This document shows, piece after piece, positions 54,066 to 64,000 of a stretch of 64,000 nucleotides of DNA. Positions within the stretch are counted from its first letter, which is position 1. The number at the start of each line of letters is the position of its first letter. Under the pieces are notes generated by a model. The model ran no database searches. It saw nothing but the letters and a program-made list of their open reading frames with translations, and was not told the DNA's origin. The translations under genes were made by a program, and so were the position numbers. This DNA is from Paenibacillus sp. GP183 (GTDB lineage Bacteria; Bacillota; Bacilli; Paenibacillales; NBRC-103111), in NCBI RefSeq assembly GCF_900104695.1, contig NZ_FNSW01000001.1, positions 3,652,001 to 3,716,000 of the forward strand, written 5' to 3'.

Positions 54066-55349
54066 ATGGATCTATTCTTTCAACTGTTAAATAATCTTGG
54101 ACATGCAGGGTTGCAGCTGTTAATTAACCCTTTTTATTATATTGCTATTTTGTATATTGTCTTGCAATATCGCAAACAGATCCAGTTTGAGCGCAAGCTG
54201 TTTCACACCCGGCTGCATTCGCTTTTGAATGAAACGTGGCGTACACTGCTTTGGGGTTTGGTCGGTGGCTTGGCGATTTCATTCGTGATGCTCTTTCTCG
54301 GGATTACCCTTGCGCGGGAAGTTATCGACTTGATCTGGCTGGTTACGCTCGTCATGATTTTGGCGCGAGTCCGCTTCCTGTGTTTGGCCTACTCGGCAGG
54401 TGTAATCGGCATAGCCCATGTTATTGCGGACAGGATACCTTATACCTCCAACCTTCCCGGCTTAAGCTGGCTTCTGAAGCAAATTGCAAATGCAGATATA
54501 CCGTCATTGCTTATGATTGTTGCTATTCTTCACCTATTGGAAGGCATATTGATAGGCTGGCAGGGAGCGAGAATGGCAACTCCGCTGTTCCTGGAGGGGA
54601 AGCGAGGCAAAATTATCGGCGGCTTTCAGCTGCAGAATTTCTGGCCGGTTCCTATGTTTGTGCTGGTGCCGCTTCAAGGAGCAAGTACGGGGGCGATCCC
54701 GTGGGGTACGCTGCTTGGCGCGGATTTCACTTCAGGCTGGAGTCTGCTTGCTTTTCCAGCGATGATTGGCTTCATGGAGCTGACGACCTCCAAACTGCCC
54801 GATGATCAAGCACGCTCAAGCTCAAGGCGTTTAATCCTGTATGGGGTCCTTATGCTGGTGTTAGCCGCTGCTGCTCATTATTGGTCTCCGCTGATTCTGG
54901 TTGCAGCCCTTCTTAGTATTGCGCTTCATGAAGCGTTGATTTGGTACAGCCGCTGGTATGAATCGAAGCAAAAACCGCTATACGTCCATTCCCTGCGCGG
55001 CCTTACTGTACTGTCAGTCATTCCTGGAAGTCCTGCCGCCGAGATAGGGATACATACCGGAGAGATCCTTCATAAAGTGAATGGACTAAAAATCAAGAAT
55101 AGGGCCGATCTTCATGCAGCCATGCAGCTGAATGCTGCTTTCTGCAAGCTGGAGGTCGTGAATTTACAGGGTGAAATCAAGTTTCTGCAGCGCGCCCTTT
55201 ACTCAGGCGAGCATCACCAGCTGGGGATTATTCTTGCTCCGGATCAAGAGGCGATGTACGTTATGGAAGGCAAACCGGTGCATTTATTGACTTACCTGCG
55301 TAATAAGCTGGGCGGCTTCCGCTCTAATGAATCGGGCAAGCCGATGTAG
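54066..55349 (+). CDS. MinJ-like PDZ membrane protein
   Basis: 427 residues from ATG 54066, preceded by GGTGAGGAGC (a TTG at 54018 is the alternative). About eight predicted membrane segments cover residues 1-300 (INPFYYIAILYIVLQYR; GGLAISFVMLFLGITL; LLMIVAILHLLEGILIGW; LILVAALLSIALHEALI), followed by a PDZ domain (LTVLSVIPGSPAAEIGIHTG). In B. subtilis minJ (yvjD) lies just after ctpB and bridges DivIVA and MinCD at the division site. The same order and topology support the call. Confidence 0.8.
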   Translation: MDLFFQLLNNLGHAGLQLLINPFYYIAILYIVLQYRKQIQFERKLFHTRLHSLLNETWRTLLWGLVGGLAISFVMLFLGITLAREVIDLIWLVTLVMILARVRFLCLAYSAGVIGIAHVIADRIPYTSNLPGLSWLLKQIANADIPSLLMIVAILHLLEGILIGWQGARMATPLFLEGKRGKIIGGFQLQNFWPVPMFVLVPLQGASTGAIPWGTLLGADFTSGWSLLAFPAMIGFMELTTSKLPDDQARSSSRRLILYGVLMLVLAAAAHYWSPLILVAALLSIALHEALIWYSRWYESKQKPLYVHSLRGLTVLSVIPGSPAAEIGIHTGEILHKVNGLKIKNRADLHAAMQLNAAFCKLEVVNLQGEIKFLQRALYSGEHHQLGIILAPDQEAMYVMEGKPVHLLTYLRNKLGGFRSNESGKPM

Positions 55350-55362
55350 CCGCAGAAGAAAG

Positions 55363-55399
55363 AAGACTCTGTACCTCTATTTCTGAGGGACAGGGTCTT
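55363..55399. terminator. Possible bidirectional terminator minJ/motB
   Basis: An imperfect stem of AGACTCTGTACCTC with GAGGGACAGGGTCT, overlapping the last codons of motB, flanked by an A/G-rich and a TTTT stretch. Confidence 0.5.
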
Positions 55400-56204
55400 T
55401 TGCTGGAGTGACAATTGGATCATTACGCAGCACGATAATTTCCACTCTGCGGTTTTTGGCGCGATTTTCTGCGGTGTCGTTTGTAACCTTCGGTTTGGTA
55501 TCACCATATCCGGTTGAGATGAATTTTCGATCATCCAGCCCGGCTTTATTTTTAAAATAACGCAGTACCGACAAGGAACGGGCGCCGGATAAGCCCCAGT
55601 TGTCTATTAAGGGAGACCCCGTATTCAGCGGAAGGTTATCTGTGTGCCCTTCGATGCTGATCGTAGAATTCAGCGTTGGGAACAGGGTAGCCAGCTTTTG
55701 TAAAATCGGGAAGGACGCCGGTTTAAGATCCGCTTTACCTAAATCGAACAGGAACAAATCGTTCAAGGTAATGGCTATGCCTCTGTCCGTATTGACAGCC
55801 GACAATTGAGTTTGCAAATTTTGTTCCACGATATAAGTATTGATTTTTTGCAAAAGGTCCTGGAGTTCCTTCTCTTTCTTGTCCTTGTCTTGCTTTTCCT
55901 TGTCTATACTGACATTGTTTAAATTGCTCAGATCTTGATTGCTGGTGCCATGTCCTTCCGTCTTGCCATCACCATTGGTGGGGGTGATCTGTCCGCTAAT
56001 GCCATTGCCCTTGGGAATGATGGAGTCACCTTTGGTAAATTGCAAATTTAAAGATTGGGCTAAAATGGTGTATTTCTCAGTGTCAATTTTACTCATGGCA
56101 TACATGATAATGAAAAAAACGAGGAGCAAAGTAATCAAGTCGGCATAGGTAATCAACCAGCGCTCGTGGTTGATGTGTTCTTCATGCTTCTTTTTCCGCG
56201 CCAT
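55377..56204 (-). CDS. motB: Flagellar motor stator protein MotB
   Basis: 275 residues from ATG 56204 (MARKKKHEEHINHERWLITY). One membrane segment (ADLITLLLVFFIIMYAM) contains the essential proton-binding Asp in YADLITLL. The C-terminal OmpA-like peptidoglycan-binding domain contains TISIEGHTDNLPLN and RAKNRRVEIIVLR. A plug-like region with SKIDTEKYTILAQSLNLQFT follows the membrane helix. It overlaps motA by 23 bp, as is common for this pair. An in-frame upstream start at 56240 is not favoured. Confidence 0.93.
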   Translation of the reverse strand: MARKKKHEEHINHERWLITYADLITLLLVFFIIMYAMSKIDTEKYTILAQSLNLQFTKGDSIIPKGNGISGQITPTNGDGKTEGHGTSNQDLSNLNNVSIDKEKQDKDKKEKELQDLLQKINTYIVEQNLQTQLSAVNTDRGIAITLNDLFLFDLGKADLKPASFPILQKLATLFPTLNSTISIEGHTDNLPLNTGSPLIDNWGLSGARSLSVLRYFKNKAGLDDRKFISTGYGDTKPKVTNDTAENRAKNRRVEIIVLRNDPIVTPAKDPVPQK

Positions 56205-56976
56205 TATCGAATCCTGCCTCTCCTTTGGCTTTCTTGTCATGGATGAAGGAGGCCAGCTTTTTCTTGATCAGCTGAGGATTTTCACCGGCCTGCAAAGCGA
56301 GAATTCCTTCAAGCATCAGCTCCATCTCGGCAACCTGCTCTTTTCCGCGAATTTTCATCTTATTGGCAAGTGGAAGATAGATCACGTTCGCACTCATGAC
56401 ACCATATAGGGTAGCTGTAAAAGCAACTGCGATGGCAGGTCCAAGAGTGCTTGGATTGTCTAAATTGCCCAATACGTGAATCAGCCCCATAACCGTTCCG
56501 ATGATCCCCATCGTAGGGGCATAGCCGCCGGCGGCTTCAAATATCTTGGCCATGCCTTCCACTTCATGCTCGATAGCATCCATTTCCAGCTCGAGAATCT
56601 GACGCGTCAAATCCGGATCTGTACCGTCTACCACCATCATTAAACCGTCTTTAAGAAACGGATTCGAATGCTCTTGAGCGCGCCGCTCCAAGGCCAAAAC
56701 GCCTTCTCTTCTGGCAATGGAAGCCATATCGACGACTTCATCGATTGTTGAGCCGGGATCACGCTTGGTTTGCTTGAAGGCAATACCGAGAGCTCTGGGG
56801 ATTTTGGCCAAGGTTGACATTGGAAAGCTGATGGCTACAGCTCCGAACGTTCCGCCGAATACAATGACCATGGCGCTGGGAACGAGCAATGAGTTCAGAT
56901 GGCCGCCATCCATCATATAGCCGCCAATCAAGCCCGCTAATCCCAAAACCAATCCCAAAATTGTTGTCAAATCCAC
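56182..56976 (-). CDS. motA: Flagellar motor stator protein MotA
   Basis: 264 residues. Membrane segments: TTILGLVLGLAGLIGGYMMD, LLVPSAMVIVFGGTFGAVAI, then after a cytoplasmic loop with the FliG-contacting region (ERRAQEHSNPFLKDGLMMVV) two more (YAPTMGIIGTVMGLIHVL; AIAVAFTATLYGVMSANVIY). It forms the proton channel with MotB and drives flagellar rotation. A weak sigma-D-like element (TAAT-N14-CTTGATAT, minus strand) lies near 57020-57045. The gap 56977-57229 is otherwise empty. Confidence 0.94.
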   Translation of the reverse strand: MDLTTILGLVLGLAGLIGGYMMDGGHLNSLLVPSAMVIVFGGTFGAVAISFPMSTLAKIPRALGIAFKQTKRDPGSTIDEVVDMASIARREGVLALERRAQEHSNPFLKDGLMMVVDGTDPDLTRQILELEMDAIEHEVEGMAKIFEAAGGYAPTMGIIGTVMGLIHVLGNLDNPSTLGPAIAVAFTATLYGVMSANVIYLPLANKMKIRGKEQVAEMELMLEGILALQAGENPQLIKKKLASFIHDKKAKGEAGFDNGAEKEA

Positions 56977-57229
56977 TTGAAAACCACCCCTAGATTAGCA
57001 TAAAAGAAGAATAGGCAGCTTTATATCAAGAAGCCCTTATTCGCATTAAAAAATCCGTGTGCAGATGAGGATTGATGTTTGCATCAACGGATCAAAAAAG
57101 GTATAATGAAACGGGAACAAACATTCCTATTCATCTCTTTTTTTACAGAATACCTAATTTAATATCGGATTTAAACGATAAAAAGTTTAGAGATAAGTTT
57201 CTACTTCTACTATACGGGTGATGATAATG

Positions 57230-59227
57230 ATGAGAGATCTTGAAGTGAGTCACAAAAAATTTGAGCTCGTATCGGATTTTTCCCCACAAGGGGATCAGCC
57301 TCGAGCGATTGAAGAGATTCTGCGGAGCATTAAGGCCGGCAACAAGCACCAGACGCTGCTCGGCGCGACAGGAACCGGGAAAACCTTTACGGCTGCTCAG
57401 GTTATCGCACAATTGAACAGGCCGACCTTGGTCGTCGCGCACAACAAAACACTCGCCGCCCAATTGTGCAGCGAGTTTAAAGAGTTTTTCCCGAACAATG
57501 CGGTAGAATATTTCGTCAGCTATTACGACTATTTTCAACCTGAAGCCTACATAGCTTCATCGGATACTTTTATTGAAAAGGACTCGAGCATCAATGAAGA
57601 AATCGACAAGCTTCGCCACTCTGCGACAAGCGCTTTGTTCGAACGGCGCGACGTCATTATTGTAGCCAGTGTGTCATGTATATACGGTTTGGGTTCGCCG
57701 ATGGAATACGGTTCATTGCTGATGTCCCTTCGGGTGGGAATGGAAAAATCACGCAATGAGATTCTGCACCGGCTTGTGGATATTCAGTACCAGCGTAATG
57801 ATATGAACTTCGTGCGGGGCACCTTCAGGGTGCGCGGAGATGTGATTGAAATTTTCCCCGCCTCTCATAGCGAGCAAGCGGTTCGTGTTGAACTGTTCGG
57901 TGACGAGATAGAGCGCATCACGGAAATTAACGTGCTTACGGGTGAGATTATTGGAGAACGCGACCATATTGCCATATTCCCGGCCTCTCACTTCGTAATG
58001 CACGAGGACTCCATGAAGCGGGCGATTGTCAATATCGAACGTGAGCTGGAAGAGCGTTTGGCGGAGATGCAGGGCCAAGGCAAGCTTTTGGAAGCCCAGC
58101 GGTTGGAGCAGCGTACGCGGTACGATTTGGAAATGATGCAGGAGATGGGCTTTTGCTCCGGGATTGAGAATTATTCGGGGCCGTTAACCTTCCGTGAGCG
58201 GGGGGCTACCCCTTATACGCTGCTGGATTATTTCCCGGAGGATATGCTTTTTATCATTGACGAATCACACCAGACGCTTCCGCAGATTCGTGCTATGTAT
58301 AACGGCGATAGAGCCCGTAAGGAAGTGCTCGTGGAACACGGCTTCCGGCTGCCTTCTGCACTCGACAACCGTCCGCTGAGATTCGAGGAATTCGAAAAGA
58401 AAATTACCCAGATGCTCTTTGTGTCAGCGACACCGGGACCTTATGAAAAGGAGCACTGTCCGAAAATGATCGAACAAATCATCAGACCAACGGGTCTGCT
58501 GGATCCCATCATAGAAGTAAGGCCGACAAAAGGCCAGATTGATGATTTGATCCATGAGATCCATGAACGGATCAACCGGGATGAGCGTGTGCTGGTCACA
58601 ACCTTGACCAAGAAAATGTCCGAGGATCTGACGGATTATTTGAAGGAAATCGGCATTAAGGTCCGCTATTTGCATTCGGATATCAAGACGTTTGAACGGA
58701 TGCAGATTTTACGCGATTTGCGGCTGGGTACCTTTCATGTTTTGGTTGGAATCAATCTCTTGCGGGAAGGGCTCGATCTGCCTGAGGTTTCACTTGTGGC
58801 CATATTGGATGCGGATAAGGAAGGCTTCCTGCGTTCGGAGAGCTCTCTCATTCAAACGGTCGGGCGGGCTGCCAGAAACTCGGAAGGACGCGTCATTATG
58901 TATGGCGATAAAATCACCAATTCCATGAGTAATGCGATTTTTGAAACGACCAGGCGCCGGGCAACTCAGGAAGCATATAACACTCAGCACGGTATTACAC
59001 CGCTTACCATTGCCAAGAAAATCCGCGATGTGATTGAAGCAACCAAGGTAGCCGAGCAAAAGGCAGACTACTTATCCGATATCAAAGGTTCGAAGCTGTC
59101 CAAGAAGGATCGCACTTCCTTGATTGAACGCCTCGAAAATGAGATGAAGCAAGCTGCGAAGAATCTGCAATTTGAAAGAGCGGCTGAACTGCGCGATGCG
59201 GTTATGGAATTAAAAGCGGAGGCATAA
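57230..59227 (+). CDS. uvrB: Excinuclease ABC subunit B
   Basis: 665 residues from ATG 57230; GGGTGAT (57216-57222) gives the best spacing, while ATGs at 57221 and 57227 are possible. Walker A is in [20 protein letters not shown], the DNA-binding beta-hairpin in [18 protein letters not shown], the DEAD-like motif in [12 protein letters not shown], helicase motif VI in [17 protein letters not shown] and the C-terminal UVR motif in [20 protein letters not shown]. UvrB verifies DNA damage delivered by UvrA. uvrA follows 36 bp later. Confidence 0.96.
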   Translation: MRDLEVSHKKFELVSDFSPQGDQPRAIEEILRSIKAGNKHQTLLGATGTGKTFTAAQVIAQLNRPTLVVAHNKTLAAQLCSEFKEFFPNNAVEYFVSYYDYFQPEAYIASSDTFIEKDSSINEEIDKLRHSATSALFERRDVIIVASVSCIYGLGSPMEYGSLLMSLRVGMEKSRNEILHRLVDIQYQRNDMNFVRGTFRVRGDVIEIFPASHSEQAVRVELFGDEIERITEINVLTGEIIGERDHIAIFPASHFVMHEDSMKRAIVNIERELEERLAEMQGQGKLLEAQRLEQRTRYDLEMMQEMGFCSGIENYSGPLTFRERGATPYTLLDYFPEDMLFIIDESHQTLPQIRAMYNGDRARKEVLVEHGFRLPSALDNRPLRFEEFEKKITQMLFVSATPGPYEKEHCPKMIEQIIRPTGLLDPIIEVRPTKGQIDDLIHEIHERINRDERVLVTTLTKKMSEDLTDYLKEIGIKVRYLHSDIKTFERMQILRDLRLGTFHVLVGINLLREGLDLPEVSLVAILDADKEGFLRSESSLIQTVGRAARNSEGRVIMYGDKITNSMSNAIFETTRRRATQEAYNTQHGITPLTIAKKIRDVIEATKVAEQKADYLSDIKGSKLSKKDRTSLIERLENEMKQAAKNLQFERAAELRDAVMELKAEA

Positions 59228-59263
59228 GCGGCCAGAATACTATAGATATAAAGCCCGGAGAGG

Positions 59264-62158
59264 ATGAGTTTCACTGTGGTCAGAGATAACATCGTCATTA
59301 AAGGAGCGAGAGTTCATAATTTGAAAAATATTGACGTTACCATCCCCCGGGATCGTTTCGTTGTGCTGACCGGTCTAAGCGGATCGGGCAAATCATCGCT
59401 CGCTTTTGATACCATATACGCGGAAGGGCAGCGCAGGTATGTGGAGTCTTTATCGGCGTATGCGCGGCAGTTTCTCGGCCAGATGGATAAACCGGATGTG
59501 GATTCCATTGAAGGACTGTCTCCTGCGATTTCTATTGATCAGAAAACAACAAGCCGCAATCCTCGTTCCACAGTCGGAACCGTTACGGAAATTTATGATT
59601 ACCTTCGGCTTCTATTTGCCCGAGTAGGCCGCCCTCATTGCCCTACACACGGCATTGAGATCACTGCCCAGACCGTTGAGCAAATGGTCGACCGCATCAT
59701 GGAATATCCCGAGCGCACGAAGCTGCAAATCCTGGCTCCGCTGATTTCAGGCCGTAAAGGGGAGCACACCAAGCTCCTAGCCGATATCCAGAAGCAAGGG
59801 TTTGTCAGGGTGCGTGTCAATGGGGAAATCATGGACCTTTCCGAGAAAATCGAGCTGGAAAAAAATAAAAAGCACAACATCGAGGTTGTGGTTGACCGGA
59901 TTGTTGTCAAAGACGATGTTCACACCCGGCTTGCCGATTCCTTGGAAACTGCTCTGAAGCTTGCCGAAGGAAGAGTCCTCGTCGATGTCATGGAGCAGGA
60001 AGAGCTGCTCTTCAGCCAAAATCTGGCATGTCCGGAATGCGGATTTAGCATCGAGGAGCTGGCTCCACGGATGTTCTCCTTCAATAGCCCTTTCGGGGCT
60101 TGTCCGGAATGTGACGGGCTTGGCAGCCAGATGATCGTGGACCCTGAAATGCTCGCTCCGAATAAGAAGCTTTCCATCGAACAAGGCGCATTTGAGGCGT
60201 GGGCCGGAAGCACCTCCAATTACTACCCTCAATTTTTGGCTGCAGTTTGCCAGCATTACGGTATCCCGCGTGATGTTCCGATATTCGAACTTACGAATGA
60301 ACAGATGAAGATCATTCTCTATGGGACAGGCGGAGAGAAGATTCGCTTTCGCTATCAGAACGATTTTGGCTCGACCAAAGAGGCTTTGGTCCCTTTTGAA
60401 GGGATCATTCGCAATCTGGAGCGCCGCTATAAAGAAACATTCTCCGACGGCATACGCGAGCATATCGAAGCCTATATGAGCTCCAAGCCTTGTCCGAAAT
60501 GCAAAGGGGAACGGCTTAAGCCGGAGACACTGGCCGTCACAATCAATGGCAGAAATATCGCCCATTCTACAGCTTTGTCCATTGGCGAAGCCCAGTTGTG
60601 GTTTGAAGGACTTAAGCTTACAGAGCGGGAGACGGCCATTGCCCACTTGATTCTCAAGGAAATTAATGCAAGGCTCGGCTTTTTGGTCAACGTTGGACTG
60701 GACTATCTAACCCTGCATCGGGCGGCCGGAACTCTATCCGGTGGCGAAGCGCAGCGGATTCGTCTTGCCACACAGATCGGGTCAAGCTTGATGGGCGTGC
60801 TCTACATATTGGATGAGCCCAGCATCGGACTCCATCAACGGGATAACGCCCGCCTGATCAAGACACTCGAGCATATGCGTGATCTGGGCAACACGCTAAT
60901 CGTTGTGGAACATGACGAAGATACGATGATGGCGGCGGATTATATCATTGATATTGGCCCGGGAGCTGGGATTCACGGAGGCCAAGTGATTGCCCAAGGA
61001 ACGCCGCAGGAGCTCATGGATGATGATAACTCGTTGACAGGCCAATATCTGAGCGGCAAGAGATTCATTGCGATCCCTCCAAAGCGCCGTAAGCCGAATG
61101 GCAAATGGCTGGAGGTCAAGGGCGCCAAGGAGAATAATCTGAAAGGCGTGTCGGCCAAGGTGCCGCTCGGCGTATTCACCTGCGTAACCGGAGTTTCCGG
61201 TTCCGGAAAGAGTACCTTGATCAACGAGATCCTCTATAAGACATTGGCCAAAGAGCTCAATGGCGCGAAGGTGCGACCCGGGGATCACAAAGAAATAACG
61301 GGCTTGGAGCATGTCGATAAAGTGATTGATATCGATCAGTCTCCGATTGGCCGAACACCTCGTTCCAATCCGGCGACCTATACCGGCGTGTTCGATGATA
61401 TCCGCGATTTATTCTCGGCGACCACCGAGGCCAAAATTCGCGGCTATAAGAAAGGACGCTTCAGCTTCAATGTGAAGGGCGGACGCTGCGAAGCCTGCAG
61501 GGGCGACGGGATCATCAAGATTGAAATGCACTTCCTGCCGGATGTCTATGTGCCTTGCGAGATCTGCAAGGGCAAGAGATACAACCGTGAAACACTGGAA
61601 GTGAAATATAAAGGCAAAAATATTTCCGATGTGCTGGGATTGACCATCGAGGATGCTTGCGATTTCTTTGTGAACATTCCGCGCATTCACCGCAAAATGC
61701 AAACCTTGCTTGATGTCGGGCTGGGCTACATGAATCTCGGCCAGCCTGCAACTACGCTCTCCGGCGGAGAAGCGCAACGCGTGAAGCTCGCGGCGGAGCT
61801 GTACCGCCGCAGTACAGGCAAGACGATCTACATCCTCGATGAGCCTACGACAGGGCTCCACATCGATGATATCGATCGTCTGCTGAAGGTGCTTCACCGC
61901 TTGGTCGACAGCGGTGAAACCGTGCTGGTCATCGAGCACAACCTCGATGTCATCAAGACCGCCGACTACCTCATCGATCTGGGACCGGATGGAGGAAGCC
62001 GCGGCGGCGAAATCATCGCCGTCGGCGCACCGGAGGACGTTGTGAAGGTCAAGGGCTCATACACAGGCCAGTACCTGAAGCCTGTGCTCGAACGGGACCG
62101 CAAACGGTCGGAGGACTATGCGAAGCGTGCTAAGGTGATGGAAGAATCGGTAGGGTAA
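59264..62158 (+). CDS. uvrA: Excinuclease ABC subunit A
   Basis: 964 residues. Two ABC modules: Walker [21 protein letters not shown] and [16 protein letters not shown]; signatures [15 protein letters not shown] and [15 protein letters not shown]; Walker [13 protein letters not shown] and [12 protein letters not shown]. Zinc modules are CPECGF ... [14 protein letters not shown] and CEACRGDG ... [10 protein letters not shown]. UvrA finds lesions and loads UvrB. The start is uncertain: GGAGAGG directly abuts ATG 59264, while GTG 59276 is better spaced. Confidence 0.96.
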   Translation: MSFTVVRDNIVIKGARVHNLKNIDVTIPRDRFVVLTGLSGSGKSSLAFDTIYAEGQRRYVESLSAYARQFLGQMDKPDVDSIEGLSPAISIDQKTTSRNPRSTVGTVTEIYDYLRLLFARVGRPHCPTHGIEITAQTVEQMVDRIMEYPERTKLQILAPLISGRKGEHTKLLADIQKQGFVRVRVNGEIMDLSEKIELEKNKKHNIEVVVDRIVVKDDVHTRLADSLETALKLAEGRVLVDVMEQEELLFSQNLACPECGFSIEELAPRMFSFNSPFGACPECDGLGSQMIVDPEMLAPNKKLSIEQGAFEAWAGSTSNYYPQFLAAVCQHYGIPRDVPIFELTNEQMKIILYGTGGEKIRFRYQNDFGSTKEALVPFEGIIRNLERRYKETFSDGIREHIEAYMSSKPCPKCKGERLKPETLAVTINGRNIAHSTALSIGEAQLWFEGLKLTERETAIAHLILKEINARLGFLVNVGLDYLTLHRAAGTLSGGEAQRIRLATQIGSSLMGVLYILDEPSIGLHQRDNARLIKTLEHMRDLGNTLIVVEHDEDTMMAADYIIDIGPGAGIHGGQVIAQGTPQELMDDDNSLTGQYLSGKRFIAIPPKRRKPNGKWLEVKGAKENNLKGVSAKVPLGVFTCVTGVSGSGKSTLINEILYKTLAKELNGAKVRPGDHKEITGLEHVDKVIDIDQSPIGRTPRSNPATYTGVFDDIRDLFSATTEAKIRGYKKGRFSFNVKGGRCEACRGDGIIKIEMHFLPDVYVPCEICKGKRYNRETLEVKYKGKNISDVLGLTIEDACDFFVNIPRIHRKMQTLLDVGLGYMNLGQPATTLSGGEAQRVKLAAELYRRSTGKTIYILDEPTTGLHIDDIDRLLKVLHRLVDSGETVLVIEHNLDVIKTADYLIDLGPDGGSRGGEIIAVGAPEDVVKVKGSYTGQYLKPVLERDRKRSEDYAKRAKVMEESVG

Positions 62159-62195
62159 CGAGCGAGAATGGAATAGAATGTGTTCTATAAAAAGC

Positions 62196-62253
62196 TGTTC
62201 TAAACTAACAGGGCTTAGGGCCATGTTAGTTTGGAACAAGCTCCATTTTTTTA
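62196..62253 (+). terminator. Rho-independent terminator after uvrA
   Basis: A 15-bp stem with one wobble (TGTTCTAAACTAACA with TGTTAGTTTGGAACA) around a GGGCTTAGGGCC head, followed by CTCCATTTTTTTA. Confidence 0.85.
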
Positions 62254-62266
62254 TGAGCAGTCGCTA

Positions 62267-62295
62267 TTGACAACGCTTTCATTCATTGCTAAGAT
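62267..62295 (+). promoter_or_regulatory. Sigma-A promoter of the hydrolase gene
   Basis: A perfect TTGACA at 62267-62272, a 17-nt spacer and TAAGAT at 62290-62295. The ~130-nt leader contains TTATTTACCC-ATTTT-GGGCGAATAA, a moderate hairpin, with TTTTTTT 16 nt further on. Confidence 0.65.
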
Positions 62296-62431
62296 ATGAA
62301 TAAGTTAATCGCGTGTTGGAGAACAGGAGATGCACATCGGTTATTTACCCATTTTGGGCGAATAATTTGTTGTGTTTTTTTATGCCTGAATATGCTTTAA
62401 AAATCGATTTGATGGAGGTCAAACTGTTCTT

Positions 62432-64000
62432 ATGAAAAACTTTTTTTCCAGATGGGTGTCGATTGTGGTTTCACTGCTCATTATTTTGGTTAGCTGCTTG
62501 GTGGCGAGCAATGTTCAAACGGATGGCGGCAAAGTAGCCATTTCCGATGTAAGGTTTGTCGGTGACTACGGGAATATGCTGAGTGCACTGCTGTACAAAC
62601 CGGCGAACATGGATCCGGCTAAGCCATTGCCTGCGGTTCTGACCATGCATGGATATATCAACTCCAGAGAAGTGCAGGATGCCTTCGATATTGAATTCGC
62701 CAGACGCGGATATGTTGTGCTCTCCATGGATATGGAAGGCCATGGGTATTCAGAGCAATCCCCCAAAGACCCAACCATGCGAGGAGCATTGGCCGGTCTT
62801 AGCTACTTGAGAAATCTGGGATTTGTGGATAAAACCAAGGTTGCATTGGAAGGCCATTCCATGGGGGGCTGGTCCACCATCACCGCTGCTGCTGCCAAAC
62901 CGGAATGGGTGCATACCGTCATTCAGGAAGGATCATCTCCGGAAACCTTTAGTTCAGGTAAAGTGTTGGCCGACACGCCGTTTAACTATGCCATTGTTTT
63001 CAGTAAATATGATGAATTTGCACCTCTGATGTGGGGAGTACCGATAGCTTCACAAATCGTAAACACGGATAAACTGAAAAAGGCGTTTGGCACAACCGAA
63101 ACAGTAGTTCCGGGTAAACTGTATGGCTCATTTGAGGCCAAATCCGCTCGCATGCTTTACATTCCAAGTGTGATTCACCCCGCAGATCATTGGTCGAAAG
63201 AAGCTGTGGGCTATGCTGTAGAGTTCCTGCAAAAAGCCATGCCTGCTCCTGCTCCCATCGATGCCGCAGATCAAACTTGGCGTACAAAGGAGTATGCGAC
63301 TTTTGTGGCAATGATTGGCGCATTCCTCTTCCTGTTTGCACTGGCAGGCAATTTGCTGCGTACGAACTTCTTCCGCAGCAGCGTGCGACCGCTTCCTGCT
63401 AATAAAGGCATCAAAGGCGGAGCCGGATGGGTCATTGGAGCGATAATCGGAACGGCTATCCCGGCGTTAACCTTTTTCAAATTCCAGACATGGGGCAGCA
63501 CCTGGTTTCCGGTAAACAGCTTCTGGCCGCAGTCTCTAACGAATGGATTTGTGATCTGGGTCGTATTCAATGCTTTAATCTCTTTGATTTTATTCGCTTT
63601 GTGGCATATGTTTGCAAACAAAGGAGCCAGTATGCATGATTATGGAATTTCCCACTCGAGAAAAGGGTACGGCATTGAATTGTCGACGCTGGGAAAATCC
63701 GCTTTATTAGCTCTATATTCGATAGGCGGAGTTTACTTCTTAACCGTGCTGATCGATGCGTGGTTCCATCTTGATTTCCGCATATGGATTCTCGGACTTA
63801 AAGTGATGAACTGGGCTCAATTCCTCCTCATGCTCAAATATGCGCTGCCTTTCTTGTTGTTCTTCTTGGTCAACGGACTTATCCTGCATGGGCAATTTCG
63901 TTTAAAAGAAAGCAGTTCTGAAGCCAAAACAGCTTGGAAGTGGTTTCTCGCGAACGCCGGAATCAATACACTCGGTATTTTGGTCTTGATTCTGATTCAA
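62432..64000 (+). CDS. Alpha/beta hydrolase with C-terminal multi-spanning membrane region (3' end outside window)
   Basis: The frame is open from ATG 62432 to the last base (523 codons). GGAGG (62413-62417) lies 14 bp upstream, a long spacing. One N-terminal membrane segment (WVSIVVSLLIILVSCLVASN) is followed by an alpha/beta-hydrolase domain (~residues 30-270): PLPAVLTMHGYINSREVQDA (oxyanion HG), SMDMEGHGYSEQS, nucleophile elbow LEGHSMGGWST, and a likely catalytic His in IPSVIHPADHWSKEAVGYA. At least four further hydrophobic segments follow (FVAMIGAFLFLFALAGNLL; GWVIGAIIGTAIPALTF; FVIWVVFNALISLILFALW; ALLALYSIGGVYFLTVLI). Substrate unknown. Confidence 0.85.
   Translation, partial: MKNFFSRWVSIVVSLLIILVSCLVASNVQTDGGKVAISDVRFVGDYGNMLSALLYKPANMDPAKPLPAVLTMHGYINSREVQDAFDIEFARRGYVVLSMDMEGHGYSEQSPKDPTMRGALAGLSYLRNLGFVDKTKVALEGHSMGGWSTITAAAAKPEWVHTVIQEGSSPETFSSGKVLADTPFNYAIVFSKYDEFAPLMWGVPIASQIVNTDKLKKAFGTTETVVPGKLYGSFEAKSARMLYIPSVIHPADHWSKEAVGYAVEFLQKAMPAPAPIDAADQTWRTKEYATFVAMIGAFLFLFALAGNLLRTNFFRSSVRPLPANKGIKGGAGWVIGAIIGTAIPALTFFKFQTWGSTWFPVNSFWPQSLTNGFVIWVVFNALISLILFALWHMFANKGASMHDYGISHSRKGYGIELSTLGKSALLALYSIGGVYFLTVLIDAWFHLDFRIWILGLKVMNWAQFLLMLKYALPFLLFFLVNGLILHGQFRLKESSSEAKTAWKWFLANAGINTLGILVLILIQ

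Overview
The window looks like chromosomal DNA of a motile, spore-forming, S-layered member of the Paenibacillaceae (Paenibacillus or a close relative). The basis is the combination of SLH-domain surface proteins, an alpha/beta-type small acid-soluble spore protein, DegS/DegU, a Bacillales late flagellar gene order (yvyF-flgM-flgN-flgK-flgL-yviE-like-fliW-csrA-hag), hpf-secA-prfB, ftsEX-ctp-minJ and a complete arginine gene run. No rRNA, tRNA, CRISPR array or prophage was seen. All assignments come from reading motifs and translations by eye; no database search was run.

Layout. 1-8.4 kb: two SLH-domain surface proteins (the first cut by the window edge, the second with an N-terminal SLH region like a main S-layer protein), a small secreted-protein remnant, a stalk-domain protein and a small secreted protein. 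8.5-13 kb: a spore DNA-binding protein, metK behind a leader with attenuator-like geometry, and a secreted phosphodiester glycosidase. 13-16.9 kb: degS-degU, a small membrane glycosyltransferase-like protein, and a wrecked comFA-comFC locus. 17-32.2 kb: the late flagellar cluster (anti-sigma FlgM, hook-filament junction proteins FlgK/FlgL, chaperones FlgN/FliS/FliT, the FliW-CsrA-flagellin control circuit, an unusually large flagellin, the flagellin lysine methylase FliB, cap protein FliD, FlaG). This cluster carries one intact IS1182-like element between csrA and hag, and a patch of gene fragments and IS scars between fliB and flaG.

32.3-37.4 kb: a cluster of DnaA-box-like sites, a cold-shock gene, hpf, secA, and prfB with its programmed +1 frameshift. 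37.5-46.1 kb: argCJBDFGH on one strand behind a promoter overlapped by two ARG-box-like palindromes. Together these genes make arginine from glutamate through the acetyl cycle (ArgJ recycles the acetyl group). 46.2-49.3 kb: three minus-strand envelope genes (DUF4097, DUF1700, VanW). 49.5-55.3 kb: a cell division and wall-remodelling run (ftsE, ftsX, an M23 peptidase with coiled coil, a PDZ-S41 protease, a MinJ-like protein). 55.4-57 kb: motA-motB on the minus strand. 57.2-62.2 kb: uvrB-uvrA for nucleotide excision repair. The window ends inside an alpha/beta hydrolase gene with a multi-spanning membrane tail.

The points most worth following up are the metK leader, the decayed competence locus, the IS inserted inside the csrA terminator hairpin with a 19-bp duplication, the CsrA-type hairpins in the hag leader, the scar region around fliB/fliD, and the DnaA-box cluster upstream of the cold-shock gene.
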